From the IMG/VR virus record IMGVR_UViG_3300020406_000408, positions 1-64,000 of that record: a DNA stretch of 64,000 bases, one strand, 5' to 3'. Positions 1-7,451 of this stretch are shown here, piece by piece. This stretch comes from a virus. The translations under genes were made by a program, and so were the position numbers. Every line of letters starts with the position of its first letter. The stretch's first letter is position 1. The notes beneath the pieces were generated by a model. The model had not been told where the DNA came from. It did not search any database and saw only the letters and a list, made by a program, of their open reading frames with translations.

Positions 1-105
1 CAAGCTGATAGACTTTATAAAGAAGCAAAAAGTCTAAGAGAACAAGCTGAAGAGCTAGTTCCTACGAAAAAGAAAAGCAAAGCCAGTGTCAAAGCGGCTT
101 CCTGA
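1..105 (+). CDS. 3' end of an unidentified gene (partial)
   Basis: The first reading frame is open from base 1 to a TGA at 103-105 and encodes the last 34 residues of a protein cut by the window edge. The visible tail is charged and helix-prone, rich in Lys/Glu/Ala, and ends in a basic KKKSK-containing stretch. It overlaps the next gene by 20 bases, as is common in this genome. Nothing in so short a tail identifies a family; a capsid-core or scaffold-type protein would fit the composition but this is only a guess. Confidence 0.5.
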   Translation, partial: QADRLYKEAKSLREQAEELVPTKKKSKASVKAAS

Positions 106-403
106 TGATGTAATTAAGCATTGGCCAGACGTTTTTAAAGACATTGATATTCACACTATCCCCATAAACTATCTCAGTTCTATTAAGGTAGAGTTTAAAA
201 AAGGTAGAGTATGGGAGATAGATTGTAACGCAAAAAGAGAAACAGGTGCTGATCTAGATAAAAGCATCGCTGACCTATTTAAACAGTACGGAGACGATAT
301 ACTACACGTAGATTTTAGGCTTAATACGCCTAGACTAAAGAGAGACATAGAAAAACGTACTAGAGCATTCCTTAAAAACCCAAGAAAAAAGAGAACACGA
401 TAA
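86..403 (+). CDS. small basic protein of unknown function
   Basis: A 105-residue protein with a GTG start at 86; there is no earlier in-frame start because a stop lies about 30 bases upstream. It has an acidic/hydrophobic first half and a strongly basic C-terminus ending KNPRKKRTR, so nucleic-acid or polyanion contact is possible. No catalytic motif, signal peptide or membrane segment is visible. The layout, just before a late-type box and a tail-fibre gene, and its general look suggest a conserved T4-like marine phage protein, but I do not recognise a function. Confidence 0.7.
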   Translation: MSKRLPDDVIKHWPDVFKDIDIHTIPINYLSSIKVEFKKGRVWEIDCNAKRETGADLDKSIADLFKQYGDDILHVDFRLNTPRLKRDIEKRTRAFLKNPRKKRTR

Positions 404-414
404 TTGATTAATGT

Positions 415-422
415 GATAAATA
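415..422 (+). promoter_or_regulatory. late-promoter-like box GATAAATA
   Basis: GATAAATA lies 27 bases before the ATG of the tail-fibre gene at 450, with an AGGAG ribosome-binding site at 439-443 between. T4 late promoters use TATAAATA and T4-like cyanophages an NATAAATA-type box, so sequence and spacing fit. The region is AT-rich and an eight-base match can occur by chance. Confidence 0.45.
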
Positions 423-449
423 TATGTAACAATGAATTAGGAGTATTAG

Positions 450-1484
450 ATGGGTACTTTAAGACTTAAAAGAGGAACAAAAGAAGCACTACAAACCAAC
501 CCGGGATTTACACCTGCGGAGGGTGAACTTGTTTATACGACCGATAGCAAAGAGGTATTTGTAGGCGACGGAGCCACACAAGGTGGCATAGCAGTTTCAG
601 TATCCACACAGAACCTAGAAGATTTAGGTAACGTTCAAGCACTAGCGGCACAAAAAGATCAAATTTTAGTTTATACAGGCTCCAACTGGGCGGCAACAGA
701 TAATCCAGCAGTAGATGTGCGTGGTAACATATATGCTGATGATTCAACACTTTTAGTTGATGCAATCAACGGACAAATAGTAGGTCCAGTTAATACAAAT
801 TCAGTAACAGCTACAAACATTGTTGGAAACTTGTCAGGTGATACTACAGGTTCACATACAGGATCAGTAGTTGGTAATGTTGTTGGTAACCTAACTGGAG
901 CACTAACAGGAAGCGTAAATGGAGATGTAAACGGATCAATTTTTGCAGATGATTCAACATTATTAGTAGATGCTGTCAATAGTCTTGTAAGTGCTAAAAT
1001 TGATACTAACGAAGGCGTAATTGTAAGAGGTGGAGAGCATTTTAAAACATTTGGTATAGGTGGTATTGATACTTCTCCAAGAATAGAATTTATTTACAAT
1101 GAAGCACCATTAGATGGAACTGTAGTTTTAGCTACACACAGAGTTTTAGATCGTACACAACAAAAATTTGTAATACAAACACGTAGCGGTAACACTTATC
1201 TAAGTCATCATGATAGTGGTACAAATGGTATTACAATGTATGATACCTATACAGTAGCAGGTGGACTAAAATTAAAAATTGAACCAGCAAACTCAGACTT
1301 TACAGCGCCAACTGAAGCTTTAGAAGTTTTAGGTAATGCTAAAGCAACAGGATTTGTACAATTTGGTTCGTTAACAACTACACAACGTGATGCTCTTACA
1401 GCCGCAAATGGAATGGTTATTTACAATACATCAGATAATAAATTCCAAGGCTATGAAAACGGTGCTTGGGTAAACCTAGTATAA
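450..1484 (+). CDS. tail-fibre-like virion protein with Mtd-type N-terminus
   Basis: A 344-residue protein with a good AGGAG site before its ATG. Residues about 4-50 (LRLKRGTKEAL, then GELVYTTDSKEVFVGDG) match the N-terminal domain of phage major tropism determinants and related fibre proteins. The middle is a Gly/Asn/Ser/Val repeat zone in which the ADDSTLLVDA unit occurs twice. The C-terminus (TTTQRDALTAANGMVIYN, ending NGAWVNLV) is the usual end of marine phage fibre proteins. The protein is probably exported only as part of the virion, where it would act in host contact. It is the last structural-looking gene before the plus-strand accessory genes. Confidence 0.75.
   Translation: MGTLRLKRGTKEALQTNPGFTPAEGELVYTTDSKEVFVGDGATQGGIAVSVSTQNLEDLGNVQALAAQKDQILVYTGSNWAATDNPAVDVRGNIYADDSTLLVDAINGQIVGPVNTNSVTATNIVGNLSGDTTGSHTGSVVGNVVGNLTGALTGSVNGDVNGSIFADDSTLLVDAVNSLVSAKIDTNEGVIVRGGEHFKTFGIGGIDTSPRIEFIYNEAPLDGTVVLATHRVLDRTQQKFVIQTRSGNTYLSHHDSGTNGITMYDTYTVAGGLKLKIEPANSDFTAPTEALEVLGNAKATGFVQFGSLTTTQRDALTAANGMVIYNTSDNKFQGYENGAWVNLV
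735..980 (+). repeat. duplicated fibre unit with Gly-rich repeats between
   Basis: Bases 735-770 and 945-980 encode near-identical 12-residue units (ADDSTLLVDA plus I/V-N). Between them lie short repeats of the form VGN(L/V) and TGS(V/H), a repetitive beta-type shaft pattern. Codons differ between the copies, so the protein repeat is old rather than a fresh DNA duplication. Confidence 0.7.
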
Positions 1485-1517
1485 TAACCCCAAATAACAA
1501 CAGAGATAAGTAATAGT

Positions 1518-2099
1518 ATGCAAATACTATATCTTATTCTATTCTCTTATCTAGCCTATATGCTAATTGTTACTATTGGCATTACATATGGTTATCATAG
1601 ATATTTTTCACACAAAGAATTTTCTGCGACACCTTGGCAAGAAATTGTAATGCTTTACTGTGGTTTGTTATGTGGAAATAGAAGTCCATTAGGATGGGTA
1701 GGTGTACATCGTATGCATCATGCATTCGCAGATACACCAAAAGATCCGCATAGTGCAAAATATCAACCTTGGTATAGAATATTGTTTAGTTTATGGAGAG
1801 TAGATAGTATTCCACGTAAATTTTTAAAGGATATGATTACAAATCCTAGAGTAGTATTTTTTCACAAACATAGAAACTTGATTTATGTTACGAATGCAAT
1901 ATTTCTAAGTTTGATTTTTGGATATAAGGCACTTATAGTATTGGCAATAATTTATGCCTTGGCCTACTTTGGCTTTGGCGCATTGAACTTTTGGGGGCAT
2001 GACAGCAAAGGTCCGATTAATAATATTTGGGTAAATTTAATCGCACCGTTCGAAGGAAACCATAAAGATCATCATGAAATGGCGTTTAGAAGAGATTGA
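1518..2099 (+). CDS. membrane fatty-acid desaturase
   Basis: A 193-residue integral membrane di-iron desaturase of the delta-9 acyl-CoA/acyl-lipid type, which would insert a cis double bond into host or viral-lifecycle lipids. All metal-ligand boxes are present: H27-RYFS-H32, H64-RM-HH68, NFWGH with H161, and H182-KD-HH186. Hydrophobic segments at about 1-24, 42-55 and 122-157 fit the family's membrane topology. It is shorter than typical 250-300-residue members, with a stop soon after the last box, but looks complete. It is the first gene of the accessory stretch and its 3' end overlaps the next gene by 26 bases. Lipid desaturases are known in marine cyanophages, so this is an auxiliary metabolic gene rather than a structural one. 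Confidence 0.9.
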   Translation: MQILYLILFSYLAYMLIVTIGITYGYHRYFSHKEFSATPWQEIVMLYCGLLCGNRSPLGWVGVHRMHHAFADTPKDPHSAKYQPWYRILFSLWRVDSIPRKFLKDMITNPRVVFFHKHRNLIYVTNAIFLSLIFGYKALIVLAIIYALAYFGFGALNFWGHDSKGPINNIWVNLIAPFEGNHKDHHEMAFRRD

Positions 2100-2529
2100 A
2101 CCTCACATAGAGGATATTAAAGAACTGTTTGAAAAAACACAAGGACACAAACATGCGGATAATTATAGCAAGTGGCCTTTGTTTGAACATACAAAATTCG
2201 CCCGTATGGGTTGGGATCCTCATTTAATTTATTATAGTGCTGGTATTTCAAGACCAGAATATAAGGGCGGCATTAGAATTATGAGCCGTCATACTCGTGA
2301 TCGAAATTACAATTGGGGTACAATGACAGAAGATTTACAAAGAGGTAATGCTACGTTAGGTTTTAGTACAAAAATGGCACTTGATATGGGCTATAAAGAT
2401 ATATGGGTAAGTAGAGAAGAAAATCCTAAACTACTAGAATGGTTTCAAGAACATAGTTTTTATAATTGGAAAATTACACAGGAGGAAATTCCTTTAGGAG
2501 GACTGCAATGGGTCTTACGATTGGCATAA
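2074..2529 (+). CDS. unknown protein, possibly GNAT-like
   Basis: A 151-residue soluble protein whose ATG lies inside the end of the desaturase gene. The C-terminal half (GFSTKMALDMGYKDIWVSRE, then a WF..H.F.NW stretch and PLGGLQWVLRL) has the alternating helix/strand feel of a small acyltransferase of the GNAT type, but no clear acetyl-CoA-binding Q/RxxGxG/A loop is seen. Function is therefore left open. It is translationally coupled to its neighbours and probably shares their transcript. Confidence 0.65.
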   Translation: MKWRLEEIEPHIEDIKELFEKTQGHKHADNYSKWPLFEHTKFARMGWDPHLIYYSAGISRPEYKGGIRIMSRHTRDRNYNWGTMTEDLQRGNATLGFSTKMALDMGYKDIWVSREENPKLLEWFQEHSFYNWKITQEEIPLGGLQWVLRLA

Positions 2530-2975
2530 CTGGTCATACAAGCGGCTTTGGCAAACATATTGCCAACGAGTGCAAAGAACTAGGACATGTTGTTAAAGGT
2601 TACAGTAGAGCCACAGGATATGACTTACATTTTGATGTAGAAAAAGTATTTGAAGATAAGATGGATTGTATGGTAAATTGTGCGGATATCGGCAACGCCC
2701 AAGTTAATATCAGTATAAGAGCATATCGTAACAAAATAAAATGTATTAATATTGGTAGTAAAATTACAGAAGCAAAGGTTACAGATCATTGGGATATTTT
2801 AAAAAAGGATAATAAAATTACACTAGAACATATGAGTAAAAAATTTAAGCAACCTTATCTTACATGGGGATTTACTAAAGGAAATCCTATATTAGATAGA
2901 AATCCACAACTATTAGAAACAATCAGTATTGATGATGCTGTAAAGGAAGTAATTAATGAGCTGGCACTTACATAA
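2508..2975 (+). CDS. short SDR-like NAD(P)-binding protein
   Basis: A 155-residue protein. I place the start at the ATG at 2508 because an AGGAGG-type site (2495-2501) sits 6 bases before it; the longer frame from 2466 has no such site. The N-terminus, GITGHTSGFGKHIA, is the glycine-rich TGxxxGxG nucleotide-binding loop of short-chain dehydrogenases. The protein is much shorter than a full SDR (about 250 residues), and a clear catalytic YxxxK is not evident. It may bind a dinucleotide without classical activity, or be a reduced enzyme. It overlaps both neighbours in the plus-strand accessory operon. Confidence 0.7.
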   Translation: MGLTIGITGHTSGFGKHIANECKELGHVVKGYSRATGYDLHFDVEKVFEDKMDCMVNCADIGNAQVNISIRAYRNKIKCINIGSKITEAKVTDHWDILKKDNKITLEHMSKKFKQPYLTWGFTKGNPILDRNPQLLETISIDDAVKEVINELALT

Positions 2976-3579
2976 TATAATTTCCCAATATGGAGATTTC
3001 CTACACTTGAAGCAACCGAAAATAAATTGCGGTCAAGTCTTAGAAGATCTTAAAAATTATGAATGGATAAAATATAATCCTGATAAACCAAATATTCCTA
3101 GAGACTGTATAAATGTTACTAGCTTAGATGGTAGTTTACAAGGTTTTACAGGCACACTAATGGTACAAGGAGTTAATACAGATAGCGATTTTAAGACTCC
3201 AACCGAGGTATATGAAAGCAGTAAAACAATACAAAAGTTATTAGAACCTTGGAAGCCTTACTTAGGAAGAACACAATTTTTAAGATTGCCGCCAGGAGGA
3301 TATTTTCCACCTCATCATGATGGTGGTAAAACAGGTTCTCCAGATACTTTTAGATTAATTGTACCAATTGAAAATGCTAACCCTCCTGGATTTTGCTGGA
3401 TGTATGGTGATGAAAATAATTACAAACCATTACAATGGGAAACAGGTAAATTATATTATCTTAACACAAATAAAAAACATTGGTTGTTTAATGCTAGTGC
3501 AAATGATAGTATATGGCTTACCTTGAACATATTAGCATGTGACGAAACTGTACATATAATTAGGAGATTCGTTCAATGA
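2956..3579 (+). CDS. 2OG-Fe(II) oxygenase, Asp/Asn beta-hydroxylase-like
   Basis: A 207-residue double-stranded beta-helix oxygenase that would use 2-oxoglutarate and O2 to hydroxylate an unknown substrate. The iron ligands are visible as H120-H-D122 in YFPPHHDGG and H175 in TNKKHWLFN. R133 in DTFRLIVPI is positioned like a family-conserved arginine. The start has a strong AAGGAAG site. It is a clear paralog of the gene at 14334-15092 on the other strand: both have DF(K/N)TPT upstream of GG(Y/W)FPPH.D and DTFR after it. Substrate cannot be told from sequence; a protein or peptide side chain is plausible for this subfamily. Confidence 0.85.
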   Translation: MSWHLHNIISQYGDFLHLKQPKINCGQVLEDLKNYEWIKYNPDKPNIPRDCINVTSLDGSLQGFTGTLMVQGVNTDSDFKTPTEVYESSKTIQKLLEPWKPYLGRTQFLRLPPGGYFPPHHDGGKTGSPDTFRLIVPIENANPPGFCWMYGDENNYKPLQWETGKLYYLNTNKKHWLFNASANDSIWLTLNILACDETVHIIRRFVQ

Positions 3580-4037
3580 TACCATATTTTGTTCCTGTGG
3601 ATTTTATAAGCAAAGAAGATGTAGAGTTTTTAGAAAATCTAGTACAATCAGATGAGGCAGATTTTAAAGCATATGATACTGTAAGTGGAAAAAAAGATGG
3701 TAATCTATGCTGGGATATTAACTTAGATTATTTTAATAGATTTAATTTAAACAGCTATACATTCTTTGTTCATCAAGAACCTTTTTCAAAGGTTATTTCT
3801 CATACAGATAATCCTAAATGGAAAAGAAATACTGTACTAATAATTCCACTGCTATGGCATAGAAATTATGCGCCATGCTATTTTGAGGATGGTCCTGTTA
3901 TAGAATTCAGAACTCCTTATCTTTTTAACACACAATTATCACACTATGTAAATAATAACGAATACCCAAGATATAATTTTCAAATATGTTTTGAGGAACC
4001 AATAGAGGAAGTTGCAAAATGTTTAATCCCCAAATGA
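3576..4037 (+). CDS. small 2OG-Fe(II) oxygenase-like protein
   Basis: A 153-residue protein with an AGGAG site before the ATG. The order of elements fits a minimal jelly-roll oxygenase: H76-T-D78 (VISHTDNP), a strand rich in I/L/P (VLIIPLLW), and H123 in NTQLSHYVNN followed by a final strand (NFQICFEE). It is shorter than its neighbours, with a reduced N-terminus, and the expected 2OG-binding Arg near the last strand may be R132. Assignment rests on motif spacing and on sitting between similar genes, so confidence is moderate. Confidence 0.65.
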   Translation: MIPYFVPVDFISKEDVEFLENLVQSDEADFKAYDTVSGKKDGNLCWDINLDYFNRFNLNSYTFFVHQEPFSKVISHTDNPKWKRNTVLIIPLLWHRNYAPCYFEDGPVIEFRTPYLFNTQLSHYVNNNEYPRYNFQICFEEPIEEVAKCLIPK

Positions 4038-4771
4038 CCGAAGGTTTTGTTCACTGTGATCCTATAAGTGATACAAAAGAACTTACTACTTTGTTTTATG
4101 ACATGACCGAAGAAATTTGGCCTGATCTAAGTTTCGGCGACCAAACTTATCTAAATGTTTATATGCAACGTCCAAAAGATCTAATGAGTAAGAGAGACAT
4201 ATATAATGGCTTACGTGGCTTTGATATGAAAGAAGAATCTAATTGGTTGAATTATGTTACAGAAACAAAATATAAAACTGGTGTTCTTTATTATGTAAAA
4301 CTACGTAAAGAGAATGCAAGAATAGAAGACCATCAATGGTTAAACATATACTGTTTTGTACACAATAATTTTAGAGACCTAGGAAAGAAATATTGGAAAG
4401 AACTTGAACAAGCTATACCAGATCTAAGAAGTAATTATTGGTTTAGTTACATGGAACATGACTGCGAATTTCAATGGCACACAGATGGTGATACAGGATT
4501 TAGATATCATCATGTTTTGAATAACGACGGTGAAGGTATTACTAGTAGTATTGAAACTAGTGATGGTAGTGTATTCCGTAAACCGGGTGAAGCATTTATT
4601 CTTAATACTGCCAAGCCTCATTGTGTGGTACCAGCTAAAAGTGTAAGACTACATGCTGTCGCAAGTGTTAATGGTCCAAAAAGCACAAGAAAAGATCATA
4701 ATAATCAATGGCTAGAAGATACAAATAAAACTTGGAAGGATTGGGAACGTGAACACGGTTATAGTTCTTGA
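4019..4771 (+). CDS. 2OG-Fe(II) oxygenase-like protein
   Basis: A 250-residue protein with about 140 residues of N-terminal domain before the oxygenase core. Candidate ligands are H154-T-D156 (FQWHTDGDTG) and H201 (FILNTAKPHCVV), with R210 in VRLHAVASV as a likely 2-oxoglutarate contact. The C-terminal 30 residues are charged and rich in W/N/K. A GAGGAAG site lies inside the preceding gene. The extra N-terminal region (WLNYV, KYKTGVLYYVKL) is unlike the other oxygenases here and may hold a substrate-recognition part. Confidence 0.75.
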   Translation: MFNPQMTEGFVHCDPISDTKELTTLFYDMTEEIWPDLSFGDQTYLNVYMQRPKDLMSKRDIYNGLRGFDMKEESNWLNYVTETKYKTGVLYYVKLRKENARIEDHQWLNIYCFVHNNFRDLGKKYWKELEQAIPDLRSNYWFSYMEHDCEFQWHTDGDTGFRYHHVLNNDGEGITSSIETSDGSVFRKPGEAFILNTAKPHCVVPAKSVRLHAVASVNGPKSTRKDHNNQWLEDTNKTWKDWEREHGYSS

Positions 4772-5270
4772 TAGTATATTTGACAAAGATTATCTACAGA
4801 AGCTAGACGAACTTTGCAAAGGCGAACTACTACAATTAGATAGTGAAACAGGATCTCACGTAGGCGAATATACAGACTACGAATGGCAAATGATTAAAAA
4901 TGATATTAGGACTAGTCCACACAGACTAAAACTGTTAAGTGAAATAAGTGAACATATTGGTAAAAGTTTACCTACAAAAGATTTAGAACCTATGCAACTG
5001 TTTGCTAAAAAGTTTACTCCTAGTAGTCGTATAGGTAAGCACAAAGAAGATCCAGAAGTATATGGCGACTGGGTATGGATGCTGTATCTTACAGACGAAA
5101 CTGATGGAGAACTATGTACAGAAGATATGCGTATATTACCAAAACGCAACAGACTTGTAATAATGCGTACAGGATTTGACCATTGGGTAGAACCGTGTAC
5201 AGGCGAAAGACTTAATCTTAGTGGTTGGCCGTTTGTAACTAAACAAGTGAGACAAAGATGGAAAAATTAG
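4749..5270 (+). CDS. prolyl-4-hydroxylase-like 2OG oxygenase with HxE
   Basis: A 173-residue protein starting with GTG within the end of the preceding gene. The core pattern is that of small prolyl-hydroxylase-type enzymes: GKHKED (H98, E100, D101), then WVWMLYLTD, an ILPKRNRLVIMRTG strand, H145 in FDHWVEP, and R154 in ERLNLSGWPF. The first carboxylate in the canonical HxD position is Glu (H98-K-E100), which other 2OG oxygenases also tolerate. Proteins of this group hydroxylate Pro or other side chains; the substrate here is unknown. Confidence 0.8.
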   Translation: MNTVIVLDSIFDKDYLQKLDELCKGELLQLDSETGSHVGEYTDYEWQMIKNDIRTSPHRLKLLSEISEHIGKSLPTKDLEPMQLFAKKFTPSSRIGKHKEDPEVYGDWVWMLYLTDETDGELCTEDMRILPKRNRLVIMRTGFDHWVEPCTGERLNLSGWPFVTKQVRQRWKN

Positions 5271-5878
5271 ATAGTTTTTTACAAAATACAAAGAACTTTA
5301 ATAAATGCCAACGTAACTGGAACTATGATAAGATTATAGATCAAACTATAATTGAAAAACTTTTAGATATTGGATACTCCACTCCAACAAAACAAAGTTT
5401 ACAAAATTTTACACTAATAGCAATTACCAATAGAGATATAATAAAACATTTAGAAAAAGCTAGTGTAAGTTATGACGATTGGGGAGAGAATCATAAAAAA
5501 AGAGTAGAAGCAGGCCAAGTTCAAAATCCGCAAGTAAATGCCAATGTATTATTTGTTTATATAGGCAATGAAAAAGTTCGTGAAAATAAAAATAGTGTTG
5601 GTATTGAAGTAGGCATATCTGCGGGAGCTTTAGGATTAGCCGCAAATGAAATTGGCCTTAGAACAGGCTTATGTAGATGCATAGATAAAGAACTAATTGA
5701 TCCTAATCTTTTTGATAGTTATAACTTACATGTAAATAATATTATATTATTTTTAGGAGTAGGATTTCCACTGCATACAAAAGACTTCATAAAATTACCA
5801 AAACATGTTGTACACAATAATATAGATTTTTATAGTAGATCATATCCTAAACAGCCACACACGAGAATAATTATATAA
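5258..5878 (+). CDS. nitroreductase-family flavoprotein
   Basis: A 206-residue protein of the FMN-dependent nitroreductase fold. The N-terminal RNWNYDKIID and YSTPTKQSLQNF match the FMN-phosphate-binding segment (usually R.S.R / P.S.N.Q), and the C-terminal half has the GISAGALGLAANEIGLRTG helix followed by LCRCIDK and NIILFLGVGFP, which are typical. Such enzymes use NAD(P)H to reduce nitro compounds, quinones or flavins, or catalyse dehydrogenations in peptide-modification pathways. A second family member, not closely similar, lies at 15095-15739 among radical-SAM genes. Confidence 0.85.
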   Translation: MEKLDSFLQNTKNFNKCQRNWNYDKIIDQTIIEKLLDIGYSTPTKQSLQNFTLIAITNRDIIKHLEKASVSYDDWGENHKKRVEAGQVQNPQVNANVLFVYIGNEKVRENKNSVGIEVGISAGALGLAANEIGLRTGLCRCIDKELIDPNLFDSYNLHVNNIILFLGVGFPLHTKDFIKLPKHVVHNNIDFYSRSYPKQPHTRIII

Positions 5879-6354
5879 TGGAAAGAAAAAGATTTTATAA
5901 CAACAGTCTAACTAGACAAGGAAATACAGTTATCAAAGAAAGTCAGTGGCCTGTAGATAAAGAGGCTCTTGATATATTAATAGCAGAACAACCTAACTTT
6001 CTTCCAAAAATATTAGAGTACAATAGCAATTCAATTATTTACGAATACATTGAAGGTATGTCTGTTGGAAAATATTTAAAAGACCTAAAAGCTAACGCAC
6101 AAGATATGGTTGAAATTTATTTGCAAATAAATGATATTTGGAAGAACTTTTTAGAACTTTCTAAAAAATATTGTAATGGTAAAATGATTTATCATAATGA
6201 TCTCCACTTATATAATATGATATATTCACAAGGCAAAGTTATTCTAACAGATATAGATAGTATAAAAATTTCCAACCATGTAAGTTTCCAAACCACACAC
6301 AGTTATCTATTTCACCAAATGGAAGAAATATTATATGCTAGAATTCAAAAATAA
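5878..6354 (+). CDS. compact kinase/phosphotransferase-like protein
   Basis: A 158-residue protein with the catalytic loop of the aminoglycoside-phosphotransferase/choline-kinase superfamily: H106-N-D108 with N113 (YHNDLHLYNMI) and the metal-binding D125-I-D127 (LTDIDS). Only a shortened N-lobe is present, with K20 as a possible ATP-contact lysine, and little follows the DxD motif, so it is about half the size of usual members. It may phosphorylate a small molecule or sugar, or be a degenerate kinase. A paralog with the same layout lies at 23612-24139. Confidence 0.75.
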   Translation: MERKRFYNNSLTRQGNTVIKESQWPVDKEALDILIAEQPNFLPKILEYNSNSIIYEYIEGMSVGKYLKDLKANAQDMVEIYLQINDIWKNFLELSKKYCNGKMIYHNDLHLYNMIYSQGKVILTDIDSIKISNHVSFQTTHSYLFHQMEEILYARIQK

Positions 6355-6880
6355 AATATTATTACACATTCCTAAATGTGCAGGAACAAGTATTTTGACA
6401 GCTCTTAAACTTGATGTGTGGAATGGTGATGATCATTATAATGAAAATTATGATGTACGTATACACTACAATGATATTCAACAAACACATATACCTGCAA
6501 AAGATATAAAAATAAACAAGCCAAAAGTTGCTTTTGTGCGTAATCCTTGGGACAGAACAGTTTCAAGGTATTGGTATTGTAGAAAAAGATACAAAATAAA
6601 AGAAACTTTTGAAGAGTTTGTACAACAAAAAATAATGAAAGTAGATTACGACTGGGGTCCTCCTAGCTGGAGATGTCAAAGTGATTGGTTAGATGAAAAT
6701 ACAGTTTTCTACAAAATAGAAGACGGTATAGAAAAAGTTTTACATAATGAATTTGGTGTTGAAATAAAATTACCAATAATCAACGGAATGAAAATTAATA
6801 ATTATAAAATTGAAGATAAAAATATATATGATTTAATTGCTGAGTATTATGACAAAGATATAAAACTATTTAATTATTAA
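6335..6880 (+). CDS. sulfotransferase family protein
   Basis: A 181-residue sulfotransferase that would move sulfate from PAPS to a hydroxyl or amine acceptor. The 5'-phosphosulfate loop is HIPKCAGTS (residues 11-19), and the 3'-phosphate-binding segment is VRNPWDRTVSRYWY (about 68-81, with R69 and S77), both canonical for carbohydrate/tyrosine-type family-2 enzymes. No membrane anchor or signal is present, unlike eukaryotic Golgi members. It is the last plus-strand gene before the strand switch and its 3' end overlaps the convergent gene by 11 bases. The acceptor is unknown; a glycan or modified fibre would fit the company it keeps. Confidence 0.9.
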   Translation: MLEFKNKILLHIPKCAGTSILTALKLDVWNGDDHYNENYDVRIHYNDIQQTHIPAKDIKINKPKVAFVRNPWDRTVSRYWYCRKRYKIKETFEEFVQQKIMKVDYDWGPPSWRCQSDWLDENTVFYKIEDGIEKVLHNEFGVEIKLPIINGMKINNYKIEDKNIYDLIAEYYDKDIKLFNY

Positions 6881-6882
6881 AT
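6868..6882. repeat. AT-only palindrome at the convergent gene ends
   Basis: Seven-base arms ATTTAAT and ATTAAAT are separated by a single T. The stop codons of the two convergent genes (TAA on plus at 6878-6880; TAA on minus at 6872-6870) both lie inside it. It has no G/C and no adjoining U-run on either strand that would make a convincing intrinsic terminator. Confidence 0.5.
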
Positions 6883-7451
6883 ACGTTGTGTAAAGTTTCC
6901 CAATCATATTCTGTATTACATACAAAACTTATTAAAGCTCTTTCTTTTTGTGGTGGCTGAACTTTGTGCCATACCGCAGTATTTAATAATACTGGAAGTT
7001 CTTTTACAGTGATCTTATCTAAAAATTTCCATTTTATATTTTTTGCTTTTTGGGGATTCGTATAAAAGATTCTTGGATCTTTAATCTCACAATCAGGCTC
7101 TTCCCATATAGTATCACAATCACCTGTTCCGTAAATTGGAAAATTTAAAACTGCTGTAATTTGTTTTCCTTTTGGTATAAGACTGTATTGTCCTTGAACA
7201 TTTACATCAAGGTGATGATGTACATGTTCTCCTGGTTTAATAATTAATATTCTAAAATGTCCACTCAAATATTTTTTATAATTGTTCAGAGGTTCTAATA
7301 TTTTTAAGTGTTCATCTATTTTTAAAATAGGTACAGGTTTAGATTCTGTGATTTCACAATCTTTTTTATAAGTGTCTACAATCTCCTTTGCGTAATCTTG
7401 CCAAGCAGTTGTAACACCTATATTACATTCTAAAAAATATTCATTAAACAT
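6870..7451 (-). CDS. 2OG-Fe(II) oxygenase, Asp/Asn hydroxylase-like
   Basis: A 193-residue jelly-roll oxygenase. Candidate iron ligands are H80-L-D82 (GEHVHHHLDVN) and H162 (NTAVWHKVQPP), with R171 in ERALISFV as the likely 2-oxoglutarate contact. The segment between carries a large loop (GDCDTIWEEPDCE). It is the last gene of the long minus-strand run and ends inside the end of the plus-strand sulfotransferase gene. No strong ribosome-binding site is seen, but it overlaps the upstream gene by 8 bases, so coupled translation is likely. Confidence 0.8.
   Translation of the reverse strand: MFNEYFLECNIGVTTAWQDYAKEIVDTYKKDCEITESKPVPILKIDEHLKILEPLNNYKKYLSGHFRILIIKPGEHVHHHLDVNVQGQYSLIPKGKQITAVLNFPIYGTGDCDTIWEEPDCEIKDPRIFYTNPQKAKNIKWKFLDKITVKELPVLLNTAVWHKVQPPQKERALISFVCNTEYDWETLHNVFNN

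Noticed and set aside
6868-6882. Intrinsic terminator at the convergent junction
   Set aside because: The stem is all A/T with a one-base loop and no U-run.
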